Shown in pieces: positions 26,986 to 36,176 of a stretch of DNA of 64,000 nt. This DNA is from JAMXLO01 sp963726125. GTDB taxonomy: Bacteria; Pseudomonadota; Alphaproteobacteria; Acetobacterales; Acetobacteraceae. The stretch lies in NCBI GenBank assembly GCA_963726125.1, contig CAVSBG010000012.1:130997-194996 (forward strand), in the 5' to 3' direction. The stretch's first letter is position 1, and each line of letters begins with the position of its first letter. Below the pieces are notes generated by a model. The model saw nothing but the letters and a program-made list of their open reading frames with translations. It searched no databases and was not told where the DNA came from. Position numbers and translations under genes: made by a program.

Positions 26986-28014
26986 TTATCCTCGGTCCAG
27001 GAGATGGCGGCTGCCGGCCGGGTCACGCACCTGTCCACCCGGCTCCAGATACACCGGCCCTATAGGCACCTTGCCGTGACCGCCGGGTATGTCGAGCACA
27101 TAGGTCGGCCAGGCGAGCCCAGTGACGCGGCCGCGCAGGGCGGCAAGCAGCCGGCGGCCTTCCTCGATGGGCACGTGGAACCGCGTGGTGCCTGGCGCGG
27201 CATCGAGCTGATGCAGGTAATAGGGCTTCACCCGCACGCTCAGCATCGCTCGGAACAGTTCCTCCAGTGCGCCCAGGCTGTCGTTGACGCCGCGCAGCAG
27301 CACTGACTGACCAAGCACTGGAATTGCCGCTGCCTGGATGCGCCGGATCGCCGCAGCAGCCGCGTCGGTGAACTCCCGCGCGTGATTGGCGTGCAGCACC
27401 AGCCACAGGGCCTTCCCGGTGCTCAGGGCGGCGACCAGCGCATCGGTGGTGCGTTCCGGGTCTGCGACCGGCACTCGGGTATGTACTCGCAGGAGCTCAA
27501 TGTGCGGGATGGCTGACAACGCCTCGACAACCGCTGCCAGGCGCCGCGGCGACAGCATCAGCGGATCGCCGCCGGTCAGGATCACCTCGCGGATCGCGGG
27601 CCGTGCGGCGAACCAGTCGTACGCTGCCCGGAGTTCCGCATCGGTCAGCACGCCGCCGTCGGGACCCACATGCTCGCGCCTGAAGCAGAAGCGGCAATAC
27701 ACGGGGCAGACCAGTAAAGGCTTCAGTAGCGCGCGATCCGGGTAGCGATGCACCACTCCCTTGATTGGCGACAGTGCGTCATCGGCGATGGGATCCACGG
27801 TCTCGTGTGGCGCGGTGATCAGTTCGGCCGGGTCGGGGATGTATTGCAGGCCGATCGGATCATCCGGCCGTTCAATCAACGCCTGCATGGCGGGCGTGAT
27901 GGCGATGGCATAGCGGCGGGCAACCGCGACGATCTCGGGCCGTGTGTCCGGCTCGATCAGGCCCGCGGCTGCAAGCTCATCGGCAGTGCGAAGGCTTCGC
28001 TGACTGGCTGGCAT
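26986..28014 (-). CDS. epmB: EF-P beta-lysylation protein EpmB (lysine 2,3-aminomutase family)
   Basis: A 342-residue radical SAM enzyme. The iron-sulfur motif is CPVYCRFCFRRE (Cys103, 107, 110), followed by ILTGGDPLM and RVHTRVPVADPERTT. The C-terminus has YYLHQLDAAPGTTRFHVPIEEG and YVLDIPGGHGKVPI, as in the KamA/EpmB family. It lacks the length of clostridial KamA (over 400 residues), favouring EpmB, which converts alpha-lysine to beta-lysine for EF-P modification. The nearby efp (25 kb) and epmA (34.7 kb) support that call. A lysine catabolic aminomutase remains a weaker alternative. Confidence 0.85.
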   Translation of the reverse strand: MPASQRSLRTADELAAAGLIEPDTRPEIVAVARRYAIAITPAMQALIERPDDPIGLQYIPDPAELITAPHETVDPIADDALSPIKGVVHRYPDRALLKPLLVCPVYCRFCFRREHVGPDGGVLTDAELRAAYDWFAARPAIREVILTGGDPLMLSPRRLAAVVEALSAIPHIELLRVHTRVPVADPERTTDALVAALSTGKALWLVLHANHAREFTDAAAAAIRRIQAAAIPVLGQSVLLRGVNDSLGALEELFRAMLSVRVKPYYLHQLDAAPGTTRFHVPIEEGRRLLAALRGRVTGLAWPTYVLDIPGGHGKVPIGPVYLEPGGQVRDPAGSRHLLDRG

Positions 28015-28116
28015 AGGGCTGCGTTAGCGCGATCGGCGTCGGGCCGATAGTGCCGGCAGAACAGCCTACCGTCGCGGGCCCCGTCAGGCCGGACGAACCG
28101 GCCTGACCCACTGGCG

Positions 28117-29468
28117 TCAGGTATAGGCCCCAAGCTGGCAGCCGAACGCGTCCGGCTTCTGCATCAGCGGTTCGCCGGGCGCGATCTCAATGATTTCGTA
28201 GTAATCATCGGGGTTCTTCATGTCGGCCTTCTTCTTGCCGCGCTGGATGATGACCGGTCGCATCAACTGATGGTCCTCTGGGCGGAACCATACATCTCCG
28301 ACCGTGGATTGGATGTGCTTGCTTCGCTTCGTACGCCTTGATCACATCCGGAGGGTAGAAGGTCTTCGCCCGTTCGATCGCATCGGCCCACATCGCGAGC
28401 TGCATGTACCCGGAGTTGGCGCTCCATTCCGGCTTGTAGCTGTATTTCTTCTCGAACGCCGCAACGAACTCTTTCGCTAGCGGAAAACGGTCCTCCAGCG
28501 TCCACCAGAAGTCTGTCGAGGCGTACACGCCCTGCATCAGATCCGGTCCGACGTCGCGCGCCAGGAACGGCGTGTTGTACGCAACCACCAAAGTCATCTT
28601 GTCCAGCACACCGAACTGCTTCGCCTGCTTGATCGACTGGATGGCGTCATTGCCGAAGTTGATGTTGATGAACACGTCGGCGCCGCTGTTGGCGATGTTC
28701 AGCAGATAGGAGCTATAATCCGATGCACCAAGCGGGCAGACCTGGTTGGTCGCTACAGTCCAGCCGCCGCCTGCTCTTGGTGGCTTCCTCGAACGACTGC
28801 CGTACCGTGTGGCCATAGGTGTAGTCCGGTGTCAGGAACGCGATCTTCTTGTTCTTGCCAAGCGCTTTCAGAATGACCGGTGTCAGCGCGGCCGCTGCCG
28901 TCTGCGCATAAAAACACTGCCGAAACGAATATCGCACGCAGTCCTTGCCGGTGGTATCGTTAGAGCCACTGACGATCGGCAGGTAGATCACATGTTCACG
29001 CTGTGCGAGCTTGTTCATAGCCACTGCCTCGGCGCTCGAGACGCAACCGCAGATCATCATCGCCTTGTTGTCGTTGATGAATTTGGTGCCGTTCTGCACT
29101 GCGGTGTTCGGCTTGGCTTCCGAATCGGCCACGCCGTGCTTCACTTGCTTGCCCAACACGCCCTTCGTGGTGTGCGGCGAGATTTTGCGGATCAATGCGT
29201 TGCCGGAGTTGAGATGTTCGATCGCCAGCTCGATGCCCTTCAATTCGTCCTCGCCTGGCACCGCGTAGGTTCCTGTGCGCGGCACGCTGACGCCGACGAA
29301 TACCGAATCGCCGGAAACACCGGCCGGCCAGGTTCCGATCGGCGGCTGATCCGCGGCGAAGGCGCCGTGGCGCAGGTTCGGCAACATCGCGCCACCCAGA
29401 AGACCGGCGCCCGCGCCCAGCAGTGCGCGGCGTCGCGTTGTCGGAAACCGAATTGATTCGTCAGCCAT
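28117..29468 (-). pseudogene. Branched-chain amino acid type ABC transporter binding protein, two frameshifts
   Basis: A periplasmic binding protein of the LivK/urea-short-chain-amide family, broken twice. It begins at ATG 29468 with a twin-arginine-like signal (TTRRRALLGAGAGLLGG) and reads to YGHTVRQSFEEATK. It then shifts near 28775 into AGGGWTVATNQV and continues to YEAK. It shifts again at 28321, where removing one C (minus strand) gives KHIQSTVGDVWFRPEDHQLM, and ends GCQLGAYT at the TGA at 28117. All three segments are in family order with no internal stops, so the damage is recent or is sequencing error. It is divergent from the livH-livM/G-livF genes that should form its transporter. 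Confidence 0.82.
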
Positions 29469-29776
29469 CGTATCCTCCCCACTCCGGAATTGCCGCGCCT
29501 CGTCGGGTGCGTGCATTTGACAATAGACAGAAACCATTATGGTCTGCCGGCATTCCGGTCCGGCTACTATTCTAGCGGCGCTCACTGTGCAAGTGATCCG
29601 GGATCGGGCGCCGAAGAGACGATCGTTCCGGTGGTTGTTGTCGCGGCACCTGCGGCCGACTATTGAACGCCGACTATTACCCGAGGGGACCACCAATGGA
29701 CCACCGACGTCGCTCCGCCCGGATCAGCCGACCGGCAGATTTTCCCCGCTGAGCCAGTCGGTCGAGCCAAACAACC
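29469..29776. other. Divergent intergenic region of the liv locus, 308 bp
   Basis: It holds the promoters for the binding-protein gene (minus) and the permease genes (plus). A GGAGGA ribosome-binding site precedes the binding-protein start. A direct repeat CGACTATT occurs at 29657-29664 and 29671-29678. Nothing else is recognisable. Confidence 0.45.
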
Positions 29777-30653
29777 ATGCCCAGTCTGCCCCTACTGTTG
29801 TCGCAGGCATTCAACGGCCTCGCACTCGGCTCGCTGCTCGCCTTGGTCAGCAGTGGCCTGACCATCATCCTCGGCACCCTCGGCGTGCTGAACTTCGCTC
29901 ACGGCGCTCTGTTCATGCTGGGCGCCTATGCCTTGTTCGTGGTGCTGCAAGCGACCGGCTCGTGGTTCCTGGGGATCGCCATTGGGACATTGTTCATGCT
30001 TGTCGCGGGCGTGCTGATAGAACGGATCGTGGTCCGATTGTTCTACCATCGCCCTCCAGAGGACCAGATCCTGGTCACCTTTGGCATCGGCATCGTCCTG
30101 GTTGAGGCCGTGCGTGCGGTGTTCGGCAGCGAGACCAGGCATCTGCCGACACCGTCCTGGGGCGAGGGGGTCACGCGCCTCGGTTTCCTGATTTATCCGT
30201 CTTATCGGCTGCAATTGATCGGCATCATCGCGCTGATACTTCTGGCGCTGTATCTCGTGCTCTATCGGTACTGCGATCGGACTGGTGGTGCGCGCCGGCA
30301 TCGAGGACGCCACCATGGTCGGCATCCTCGGCGTCAACGTCCGCCGTACCTTCCTGCTTGTGTTCGCCATCGGCGCCGCGGCGGCGGGCATCGCGGGCAT
30401 GCTTTACGGACCCATTGTGTCCGTCACGCCGGAAGCTGGCGACAGCTTCCTCGTGCAGTCGTTCGTCGTCATCGTCATCGGCGGATTGGGCTCGTTCCCT
30501 GGCGCGGTGATCGGTGGACTAATCGCCGGCGAGATCATCAGCGTCACCAGCGCGTTCAACTCCGCTTACTCCGAAGTCATGCTCTACGCAGTGATGGCTC
30601 TGTTGCTGGTGGCACGACCACAGGGTCTGTTCGGCACCGAGGGCCGCGTATGA
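29777..30653 (+). pseudogene. livH: Branched-chain amino acid type ABC permease LivH, one frameshift
   Basis: A polytopic permease of the LivH family. The first 164 codons (GLTIILGTLGVLNFAHGALFMLGAY and so on) are intact up to LYLVLYR. Skipping the T at 30269 restores TAIGLVVRAGIEDATMVGILG and reads through to the TGA at 30653, ending LLLVARPQGLFGTEGRV. The corrected length is about 291 residues, normal for LivH. The uncorrected frame runs on in Arg/His-rich nonsense into the next gene. Its stop overlaps livM (ATGA). With the shift, the product would lack the conserved EAA-like loop, so it is non-functional as read. Confidence 0.82.
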
Positions 30654-32466
30654 TCCTGCGTGGTGTCGTGCCGGAACTCGTGCTCGCTGTTGCATTGCTG
30701 CTCAGTCCTTTCGTCTTCATCCATCTGGGCGCTTCCTACGATCTGATGGAGCGGGTGCTGGACTGGGGCATCCTAGGCATCGGACTGGATCTGCTGTTCG
30801 GGTGGACCGGGTTGTTGTCATTCGGACAGGCCGCATTCTTCGGCACCGGAGGTTTCGTCGCGGCCTACCTGCTGGTGAACAACCTGCTCAGCAGTGTCTG
30901 GATCGCGCTGGCCATCGGCACGATTGCCGCGGCCGTGGCTGGGCTTCTGGTCGGCTGGCTGGCGGTGCGTCGGATCGGCATCTACTTCGCCATGATCACG
31001 CTGGCGTTTGGGCAAATGGCTTTCTTCCTCGAGAACAATCCACTGTCCGCCTTCACCGGCGGCGAAAATGGCCTGTCCGGCGTCCCGGAGCCAACGCTCG
31101 GTTTCGGCGACTGGGCAGAGCGCATCCGTCCCGGGCTGCCCATGTACTGGCTGCTTGCGGCGTTTTTCTTTGCCAGCTTTCTGCTTGCCCGACGCATCGT
31201 CCATTCGCCGTTCGGTGTGGTGCTGCGCGCGATCAAGGAGAATACGGCCCGCGCCGCCATGCTGGGTCATGCCGTGCCGCGCTACAAGCTTGCGGTGTTC
31301 ATTATCGCGGCGGCATTTGCGGGACTGGCAGGCGGACTGCTGGGCGTGTTGCAGAGCTTCATGCCGCCCGATGCATTCATGCTCGATACGTCCGGCCAGC
31401 TGGTTGCGCAAACCGTGATCGGTGGTGTCGGGACGCTGATCGGTCCGGCGGTCGGCGCGGCAGTGTGGTTGTGGCTGCGCGATAATCTGCAACTGATCCC
31501 CGGTGTCGGGCCCGTTGTGGAAGTTGATTCTGGGTTTGGTGTTCGTTGTTTTGGTAACGGCATTGCGGCGCGGCATCTGCGGCGAAATCCGATTCCGGTG
31601 GGTTCGTCGGCGGCAGGTGTTGACATCTGTCACTACTGCCGCTGCGCCGTCGACCACCGCAGCACCGCTTGCCGCGCCTCTCATTCGGGAACGTCACGAC
31701 TCCCCGGCACTCGAAACGCACGATCTGGCGCGGCACTACGGCGGCCTGCGCGCCGTCGATGGGGTGTCGTTCGCGGTGCGTAGCAATTCGATCCATGCCG
31801 TCATCGGTCCGAATGGCGCAGGCAAGTCCACTCTGTTCAAGATGCTGCTCGACGAAGTCAGTCCGACGGAGGGCGAAGTCCGATTGTATGGCCGCCGTAT
31901 CACCGGCCTCGGGGCAACGCGAGCCGCGCAGCTAGGCATCGGCAAGAGCAACCAGCTCAATCACCTGTTCCTGGAACTCAGTGCCCGGGAGAACCTTCGG
32001 ATCGCTGCGCTGGCCCGCCGGCGAGGGGCGTTTCGAATTGATTTGCTGCGTCGCGCCGATTCGATCGCCGAGGTCGAGCGCCAGATCGAAGCGGTGCTGG
32101 CGACGATGGAGCTGAATGAGCGGGCCGAGCTGCCCGCACATAGCCTCGCCTATGGCGAGAAGCGGCGACTGGAGATCGGCCTGGCGCTCGCCACCGGCCC
32201 AAATGTGCTGCTGCTCGATGAGCCGCTCGCCGGCATGAAGTCCTGCCGAGCGCACGTCCACCCGTGCGCTGATCCGTCAAATCGGTCGCGACCGCACGCT
32301 GTTGATCGTCGAGCATGATATGGACGCGATCTTCGAATTGGCCGAACGCATCACCGTTCTATACGAGGGTCGTCTCCTGGCCGAGGGCTCGCCGGACGAA
32401 ATACAACGCAATCAGGCGGTGCAGGACGCCTATCTCGGAGGAATGCGCGAGCATGAGCCTGCTTGA
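30650..32466 (+). pseudogene. Fused LivM permease-LivG ATPase, two frameshifts
   Basis: A LivM-type permease (residues about 1-290) is followed without a stop by an Ala/Thr-rich linker and a LivG-type ATPase with Walker A GPNGAGKST and Walker B VLLLDEP, so the native product was one permease-ATPase chain of about 604 residues. Two single-base insertions break it: an extra C in the CCC at 31511-31513 (correction gives GPLWKLILGLVFVVLVTAL), and an extra A at 32238-32239 after LLLDEPLAGM (correction gives SPAERTSTRALIRQIGRD, then LLIVEHDMDAIFELAERI). The corrected end is TGA at 32466, overlapping livF by 14 bases. The second shift removes the ATPase H-loop region as read. Confidence 0.8.
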
Positions 32467-33151
32467 GCTCGACGGGGTAAACACCTTCTACGGCGACTCG
32501 CATATCCTGTTCGACGTATCGATGCGCGTTGAGCAGAACGAGGTTGTGGCGCTGCTTGGCCGCAACGGCGCCGGCAAGACCACGACGCTGCGCACCATCA
32601 TGGGCGTGCTGGCGCCTGGCAGTGGCAGCATCCGGTTGGATGGCAAACCGATAGCGGGGCTCGAGCCTTATGTCATCGCGCGAATGGGACTGCAGCTTGT
32701 ACCGGAGGAGCGTGGGGTCTTTCGCGGCCTGACGGTGGAGGAAAACCTCCGCCTGGCTGCGTTGACTGCACCGGCGCGTTGGTCGCTTGATCGTGTTTAC
32801 GCGATCTTTCCTCGCCTCGCGGAACGGCGCCGCTCCCGAGGCGGTCATCTGTCAGGTGGCGAACAGCAAATGCTGACCATCGCCCGTGCGTTGGTCCGCG
32901 ACGCGCGCATAATCCTGCTCGACGAACCGTTCGAAGGTCTCGCCCCGCTGATTGTGCGCGACCTTGTACGTGTCAGCCGCGATCTCGCCAAACAAGGTCG
33001 GACCATCGTGGTGGTCGAGCAAAACGTGGTCGCGGCGCTGAGCTTTGCCGATCGGGTTTATATTCTCAACAACGGACATATCGTGTTCGAGGGCACGCCG
33101 GATGATCTGCATGCCGAACCGGAGATCATGAAGAGCCATCTTGGTGTGTGA
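32453..33151 (+). CDS. livF: Branched-chain amino acid type ABC ATPase LivF
   Basis: A 232-residue ATPase with Walker A GRNGAGKTTTL (about residues 35-45), signature LSGGEQQML, Walker B ARIILLDEPFEGLAP and the H-loop in VVVEQNV. It ends MKSHLGV as LivF proteins do. Unlike the other genes of this transporter it is fully open. It overlaps the end of the livM/livG reading frame by 14 bases. It would work with LivG and the two permeases to import branched-chain amino acids, amides or urea-like compounds; the ligand is unknown. Confidence 0.9.
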   Translation: MSLLELDGVNTFYGDSHILFDVSMRVEQNEVVALLGRNGAGKTTTLRTIMGVLAPGSGSIRLDGKPIAGLEPYVIARMGLQLVPEERGVFRGLTVEENLRLAALTAPARWSLDRVYAIFPRLAERRRSRGGHLSGGEQQMLTIARALVRDARIILLDEPFEGLAPLIVRDLVRVSRDLAKQGRTIVVVEQNVVAALSFADRVYILNNGHIVFEGTPDDLHAEPEIMKSHLGV

Positions 33152-33169
33152 AGCGATCATGCGCTTCAC
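33148..33169. terminator. Hairpin overlapping the livF stop
   Basis: A perfect 8-bp stem, GTGAAGCG and CGCTTCAC, with a 6-base loop. It includes the livF TGA and ends 9 bases before the antiporter ATG. There is no T-tract; it could end the liv transcript or reduce read-through. Confidence 0.4.
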
Positions 33170-33178
33170 GGACGCCTG

Positions 33179-34387
33179 ATGGGTAACCAGACGGTCGTCA
33201 ATGTCGGGCTTATTTTGCTCGTCGCATCGATTGTTGCGATGGCAACCCGACGGATGCGTCTGCCATACAGTGTGGGTCTGGTCGCTGCTGGCATCCTCCT
33301 GGCGCTGCTGCCGGTCAGGGTTGGATTGTCGCTGTCGCCAGATCTCATATTCACGACGTTGCTGCCGCCGCTGATCTTCGAGGCGGCGCTGCAAATCCAT
33401 TGGTCGCCGTTTCGGCGAGAGCTGCCGGTCACGCTGACGCTCGCCTTCCTCGGCGTCATTATCGCGGCCGCGATCGTCGCCGTGGGAATGCACGAGCTGA
33501 TCGGGTGGTCGTGGCTCGCCGCCTGGATGTTCGGCTTCCTGATCGCAGCAACCGATCCCGTCTCGGTGATCGCAACATTCAGGGAAACACGTGTCGAACC
33601 CCGCCTCAGCCTGCTGGTGGAGTGCGAGAGTTTACTCAATGATGGCGTCGCAGCGGTTGGGTTCGCTGTGATGGTGGCGATCGCCGCCGGTTCCTCGGTG
33701 GCGCCGGCTGCCATAACCGGTCTCCTGTTGTGGAAGATACTGGGAGGCGTGATCATCGGCGGAGGCGTTGCCGGTGGTCTGCTGGTACTCGCGGGGCGCA
33801 CCCAGGATCACTTGGTCGAGATCACCCTTACGACGATCGCTGCCTATGGCGCGTTCCTGATCGCCGAGCGCTTCGAATCCTCGGGCGTGCTGGGGGCGCT
33901 CACCGCCGGGATGGTTGTGGCCAACATCGGCTGGCGAGGTTACATCTCGCAGATTGGCCGCGCGCATATTCTGTCGTTCTGGGAATACGCTGCGTTTCTG
34001 GTGAACTCCATCGTGTTCATTCTGATCGGTTTGCAGGAGGCGACCCGCGCACGAAACCTGCTCAGTCTCGCAGCCGGGAGCGCGATTGTGTTCGTCCTGC
34101 TGAGCCGCGTGGTGTCAGTATATTTGCTGTGCGCGCTGTTCCACCGCCGGCGGCTGGCGGTGGACCAACGCTATCAGCACATCCTGGTCTGGGGAGGTTT
34201 GCGCGGTGCACTCGGCCTTGCCCTGGCGCTGACGATACCCGACAGCATTCCGGAACGAGGCGACATTATAAATTCCGCGTTTGCCGTGGTCGCCTTCTCG
34301 ATCTTTGTACAAGGACTGACAATGCCGCCATTGATCCGTCGCCTCGGAGTTCAGGCGCCAGCAGCCGGGACTACGACCCGTCAGTAA
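33179..34387 (+). CDS. CPA1-family cation:proton antiporter
   Basis: A 402-residue membrane protein with about 12 helices. The CPA1 ion-binding residues are visible: Thr125-Asp126 in LIAATDPVSVIATF, and the Asn154-Asp155 pair in CESLLNDGVA, diagnostic of electroneutral Na+(K+)/H+ exchangers of the NhaP type. The late conserved Arg lies in VWGGLRGALGLALAL. There is little cytoplasmic tail. The gene starts 27 bases after livF, and its 3' end overlaps the tiny convergent gene by 7 bases. The likely role is sodium or pH homeostasis. Confidence 0.85.
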   Translation: MGNQTVVNVGLILLVASIVAMATRRMRLPYSVGLVAAGILLALLPVRVGLSLSPDLIFTTLLPPLIFEAALQIHWSPFRRELPVTLTLAFLGVIIAAAIVAVGMHELIGWSWLAAWMFGFLIAATDPVSVIATFRETRVEPRLSLLVECESLLNDGVAAVGFAVMVAIAAGSSVAPAAITGLLLWKILGGVIIGGGVAGGLLVLAGRTQDHLVEITLTTIAAYGAFLIAERFESSGVLGALTAGMVVANIGWRGYISQIGRAHILSFWEYAAFLVNSIVFILIGLQEATRARNLLSLAAGSAIVFVLLSRVVSVYLLCALFHRRRLAVDQRYQHILVWGGLRGALGLALALTIPDSIPERGDIINSAFAVVAFSIFVQGLTMPPLIRRLGVQAPAAGTTTRQ

Positions 34388-34554
34388 TGCCAGTATCCCC
34401 CGCCGCCGAACAGCAGGAACAGGATCAGGAGCAGCACCACAATTCCTAACCCACCGCCGTAGTGTGCACCGCCGTAGTAGCCGCCCCGATAGCCGTAGTA
34501 TCCGCCGCCGCCGAACAGCAACAGGATTACCAGGATCAGTAGAATAAGGCCCAT
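34381..34554 (-). CDS. Tiny Gly/Tyr-rich membrane protein
   Basis: A 57-residue protein with two hydrophobic helices (residues about 2-14 and 36-49), each followed by the same LLFGGGGY motif, and between them a Gly/Tyr-rich loop (YYGYRGGYYGGAHYGGG). The internal symmetry suggests duplication of a helix-plus-GGGGY unit. It vaguely resembles small DUF3309-type hydrophobic proteins, but I do not claim membership. The start at 34554 is the first Met of the hydrophobic unit; an earlier start at 34620 is open. It is convergent with and overlaps the antiporter end. Confidence 0.6.
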   Translation of the reverse strand: MGLILLILVILLLFGGGGYYGYRGGYYGGAHYGGGLGIVVLLLILFLLFGGGGYWHY

Positions 34555-34667
34555 GATGGTACGCCTTTGTTCCGTGGAGGATTCCAGATCGTTGTCCCGC
34601 GAGGTCAAGTCGTGGCGCAATCATGGCGATGCGGCGGCAACCGCCATTCTGACGTAACATTGAAGAC

Positions 34668-35681
34668 ATGTCGCAACCCGTCTGGCATCCCGAGAGCCTC
34701 GCCGCGCGCTTGCCATTCCTGCGCCGCCGCGCGCTGCTGACAGTCGCCACCCGCGCATTCTTCATCGCGCGTGGCTATACCGAAGTGGAGACACCTTACG
34801 CCGTTCGCGCTCCCGGGGAGGAAGTGCACCTGAGTGCGTTCGGCACCGTACGTGAAGCGGCGGACGGCACCAGCGAGCCGCTCTGGCTGCACACCAGTCC
34901 CGAGTTCGCCATGAAGAAACTGCTGGTGGCCGGGGCTGGCCCGATCTTCCAACTTGCGCGCGTGTGGCGGAACGGTGAGGGCAGCGATCTGCACGCGCCG
35001 GAGTTCACCATGTTGGAATGGTATCGGCCTGGCGCCGATATGGCTTCGCTGATCGACGAGACCATCGCCTATCTGCGGGCCGTGCTGCCGCCTGTCGTGT
35101 CCTGCCGCGGTGTCACGACCGATATGTCGCAGATCGAGCGCCTCACCCTGGCGGAGGCTTTCGCGCGTCACGTTGGCGCCGACGTGCTCGCAACCGCAGA
35201 TGATGCGGCCGCATTGGCTGCCGCCGCCGGTGCGCGTTTGCGCGAGGCAGAGACCTGGGAGGATTTGTTCTTCCGGCTCCTGCTCGAACGCATCGAGCCG
35301 CGGATCGGTCGAGACTACCCCACGTTCCTGACGCACTGGCCTGCGGCGCAGGCCGCCTTGGCACGCCGAGATCCAGCGGATCCACGCGTTGCCGAACGCT
35401 TCGAACTATTCGTTTGCGGCATCGAGCTGGCCAACGCTTTCGTCGAATTGACCGACCCAGGGGAACAGCGCGTCCGGTTCGACGCGGATCGCGCCCGACG
35501 CCACGCCATCTCCGGTACCGACTGGCCACTCGACGAGGATTTCCTCGCGGCGTTGGCTCACGGCATGCCGCAATCCGCCGGCATCGCGCTCGGCTTCGAT
35601 CGGCTGGCAATGATCGCCTCGGGCGCCAGCCGGATCGACCAGGTATTATGGCTGCCCGACAGTGGTCCGATGGCAGAATGA
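34668..35681 (+). CDS. epmA: EF-P lysine--lysine ligase EpmA (GenX/PoxA)
   Basis: A 337-residue class II lysyl-tRNA synthetase-like protein without the N-terminal anticodon-binding domain. Class II motif 2 is seen in IFQLARVWRNGEGSDLHAPEFTMLEWYR, and motif 3 in GIALGFDRLAMIASGA. The short length and direct start at the catalytic core define EpmA, which attaches (R)-beta-lysine to EF-P. It completes the set with efp and epmB in this window. The ATG at 34668 has no strong ribosome-binding site. It overlaps, or lies just upstream of, the small lipoprotein gene. Confidence 0.92.
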   Translation: MSQPVWHPESLAARLPFLRRRALLTVATRAFFIARGYTEVETPYAVRAPGEEVHLSAFGTVREAADGTSEPLWLHTSPEFAMKKLLVAGAGPIFQLARVWRNGEGSDLHAPEFTMLEWYRPGADMASLIDETIAYLRAVLPPVVSCRGVTTDMSQIERLTLAEAFARHVGADVLATADDAAALAAAAGARLREAETWEDLFFRLLLERIEPRIGRDYPTFLTHWPAAQAALARRDPADPRVAERFELFVCGIELANAFVELTDPGEQRVRFDADRARRHAISGTDWPLDEDFLAALAHGMPQSAGIALGFDRLAMIASGASRIDQVLWLPDSGPMAE

Positions 35682-35719
35682 CCCCATGTAAGGGCGGATC
35701 ACAGACTGGAGTGCGCCAG

Positions 35720-36067
35720 ATGCGTCGCGTCTTACCGCTCGTGCTGGCCGGACTGCTCGCTGGCTGCACCGATCAGCTGGCCGCCCGGCAGGCCTATCTC
35801 AGCCAATTCATCGGCCAACCCGAGTCCGCGGTGGTCCAGGCGATGGGTGTCCCGACGCGCAATTTCGAGACCGGCGGCGTCACATATCTGGCGTACAACG
35901 AGCACCGCATCGACTTCATCCCTGGGCCGCCCACATTCGCACCATGGTACTACGGCGGCTATGGCGCTTTTCCGCCCCAGGTCGTGCAACTGAATTGCGA
36001 GACGACCTTCGAGGTCGCCGACGGCAAGATCCGCTCGTTCAAACTCCGGGGGAATGCGTGCGGCTGA
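35720..36067 (+). CDS. Small outer-membrane assembly-type lipoprotein (SmpA/OmlA-like)
   Basis: A 115-residue lipoprotein. MRRVLPLVLAGLLAGC carries lipobox LAGC with Cys16. The mature part starts with SQFIGQPESAVVQAMGVPTRNFETGGVTYLAY, which resembles the BamE/SmpA helix followed by strands, and ends with CETTFEVADGKIRSFKLRGNACG, also SmpA-like in arrangement. A possible disulfide lies between the two C-terminal Cys. The start at 35720 is preceded by GGAG. It is probably periplasm-facing in the outer membrane; the exact role is unknown. Confidence 0.7.
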   Translation: MRRVLPLVLAGLLAGCTDQLAARQAYLSQFIGQPESAVVQAMGVPTRNFETGGVTYLAYNEHRIDFIPGPPTFAPWYYGGYGAFPPQVVQLNCETTFEVADGKIRSFKLRGNACG

Positions 36068-36094
36068 TTAAAATCGTTTCGGTTACCGTCTATA

Positions 36095-36108
36095 TTGACC
36101 TGCATCAA
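36095..36108. promoter_or_regulatory. FNR/Anr-type binding site upstream of ompW
   Basis: TTGAC-CTGC-ATCAA matches the FNR/FnrL consensus TTGAY-N4-RTCAA in both half-sites. It lies about 70 bases upstream of the ompW start. Oxygen-dependent control of ompW by FNR is known in enteric bacteria; here it is inferred from the motif. Confidence 0.6.
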
Positions 36109-36176
36109 AGCCAAATTTACCTTTTCGGCGCTTCTGTATTCCGACCGTAGCGGCATCGCCGCCGAGAGGAATGATG

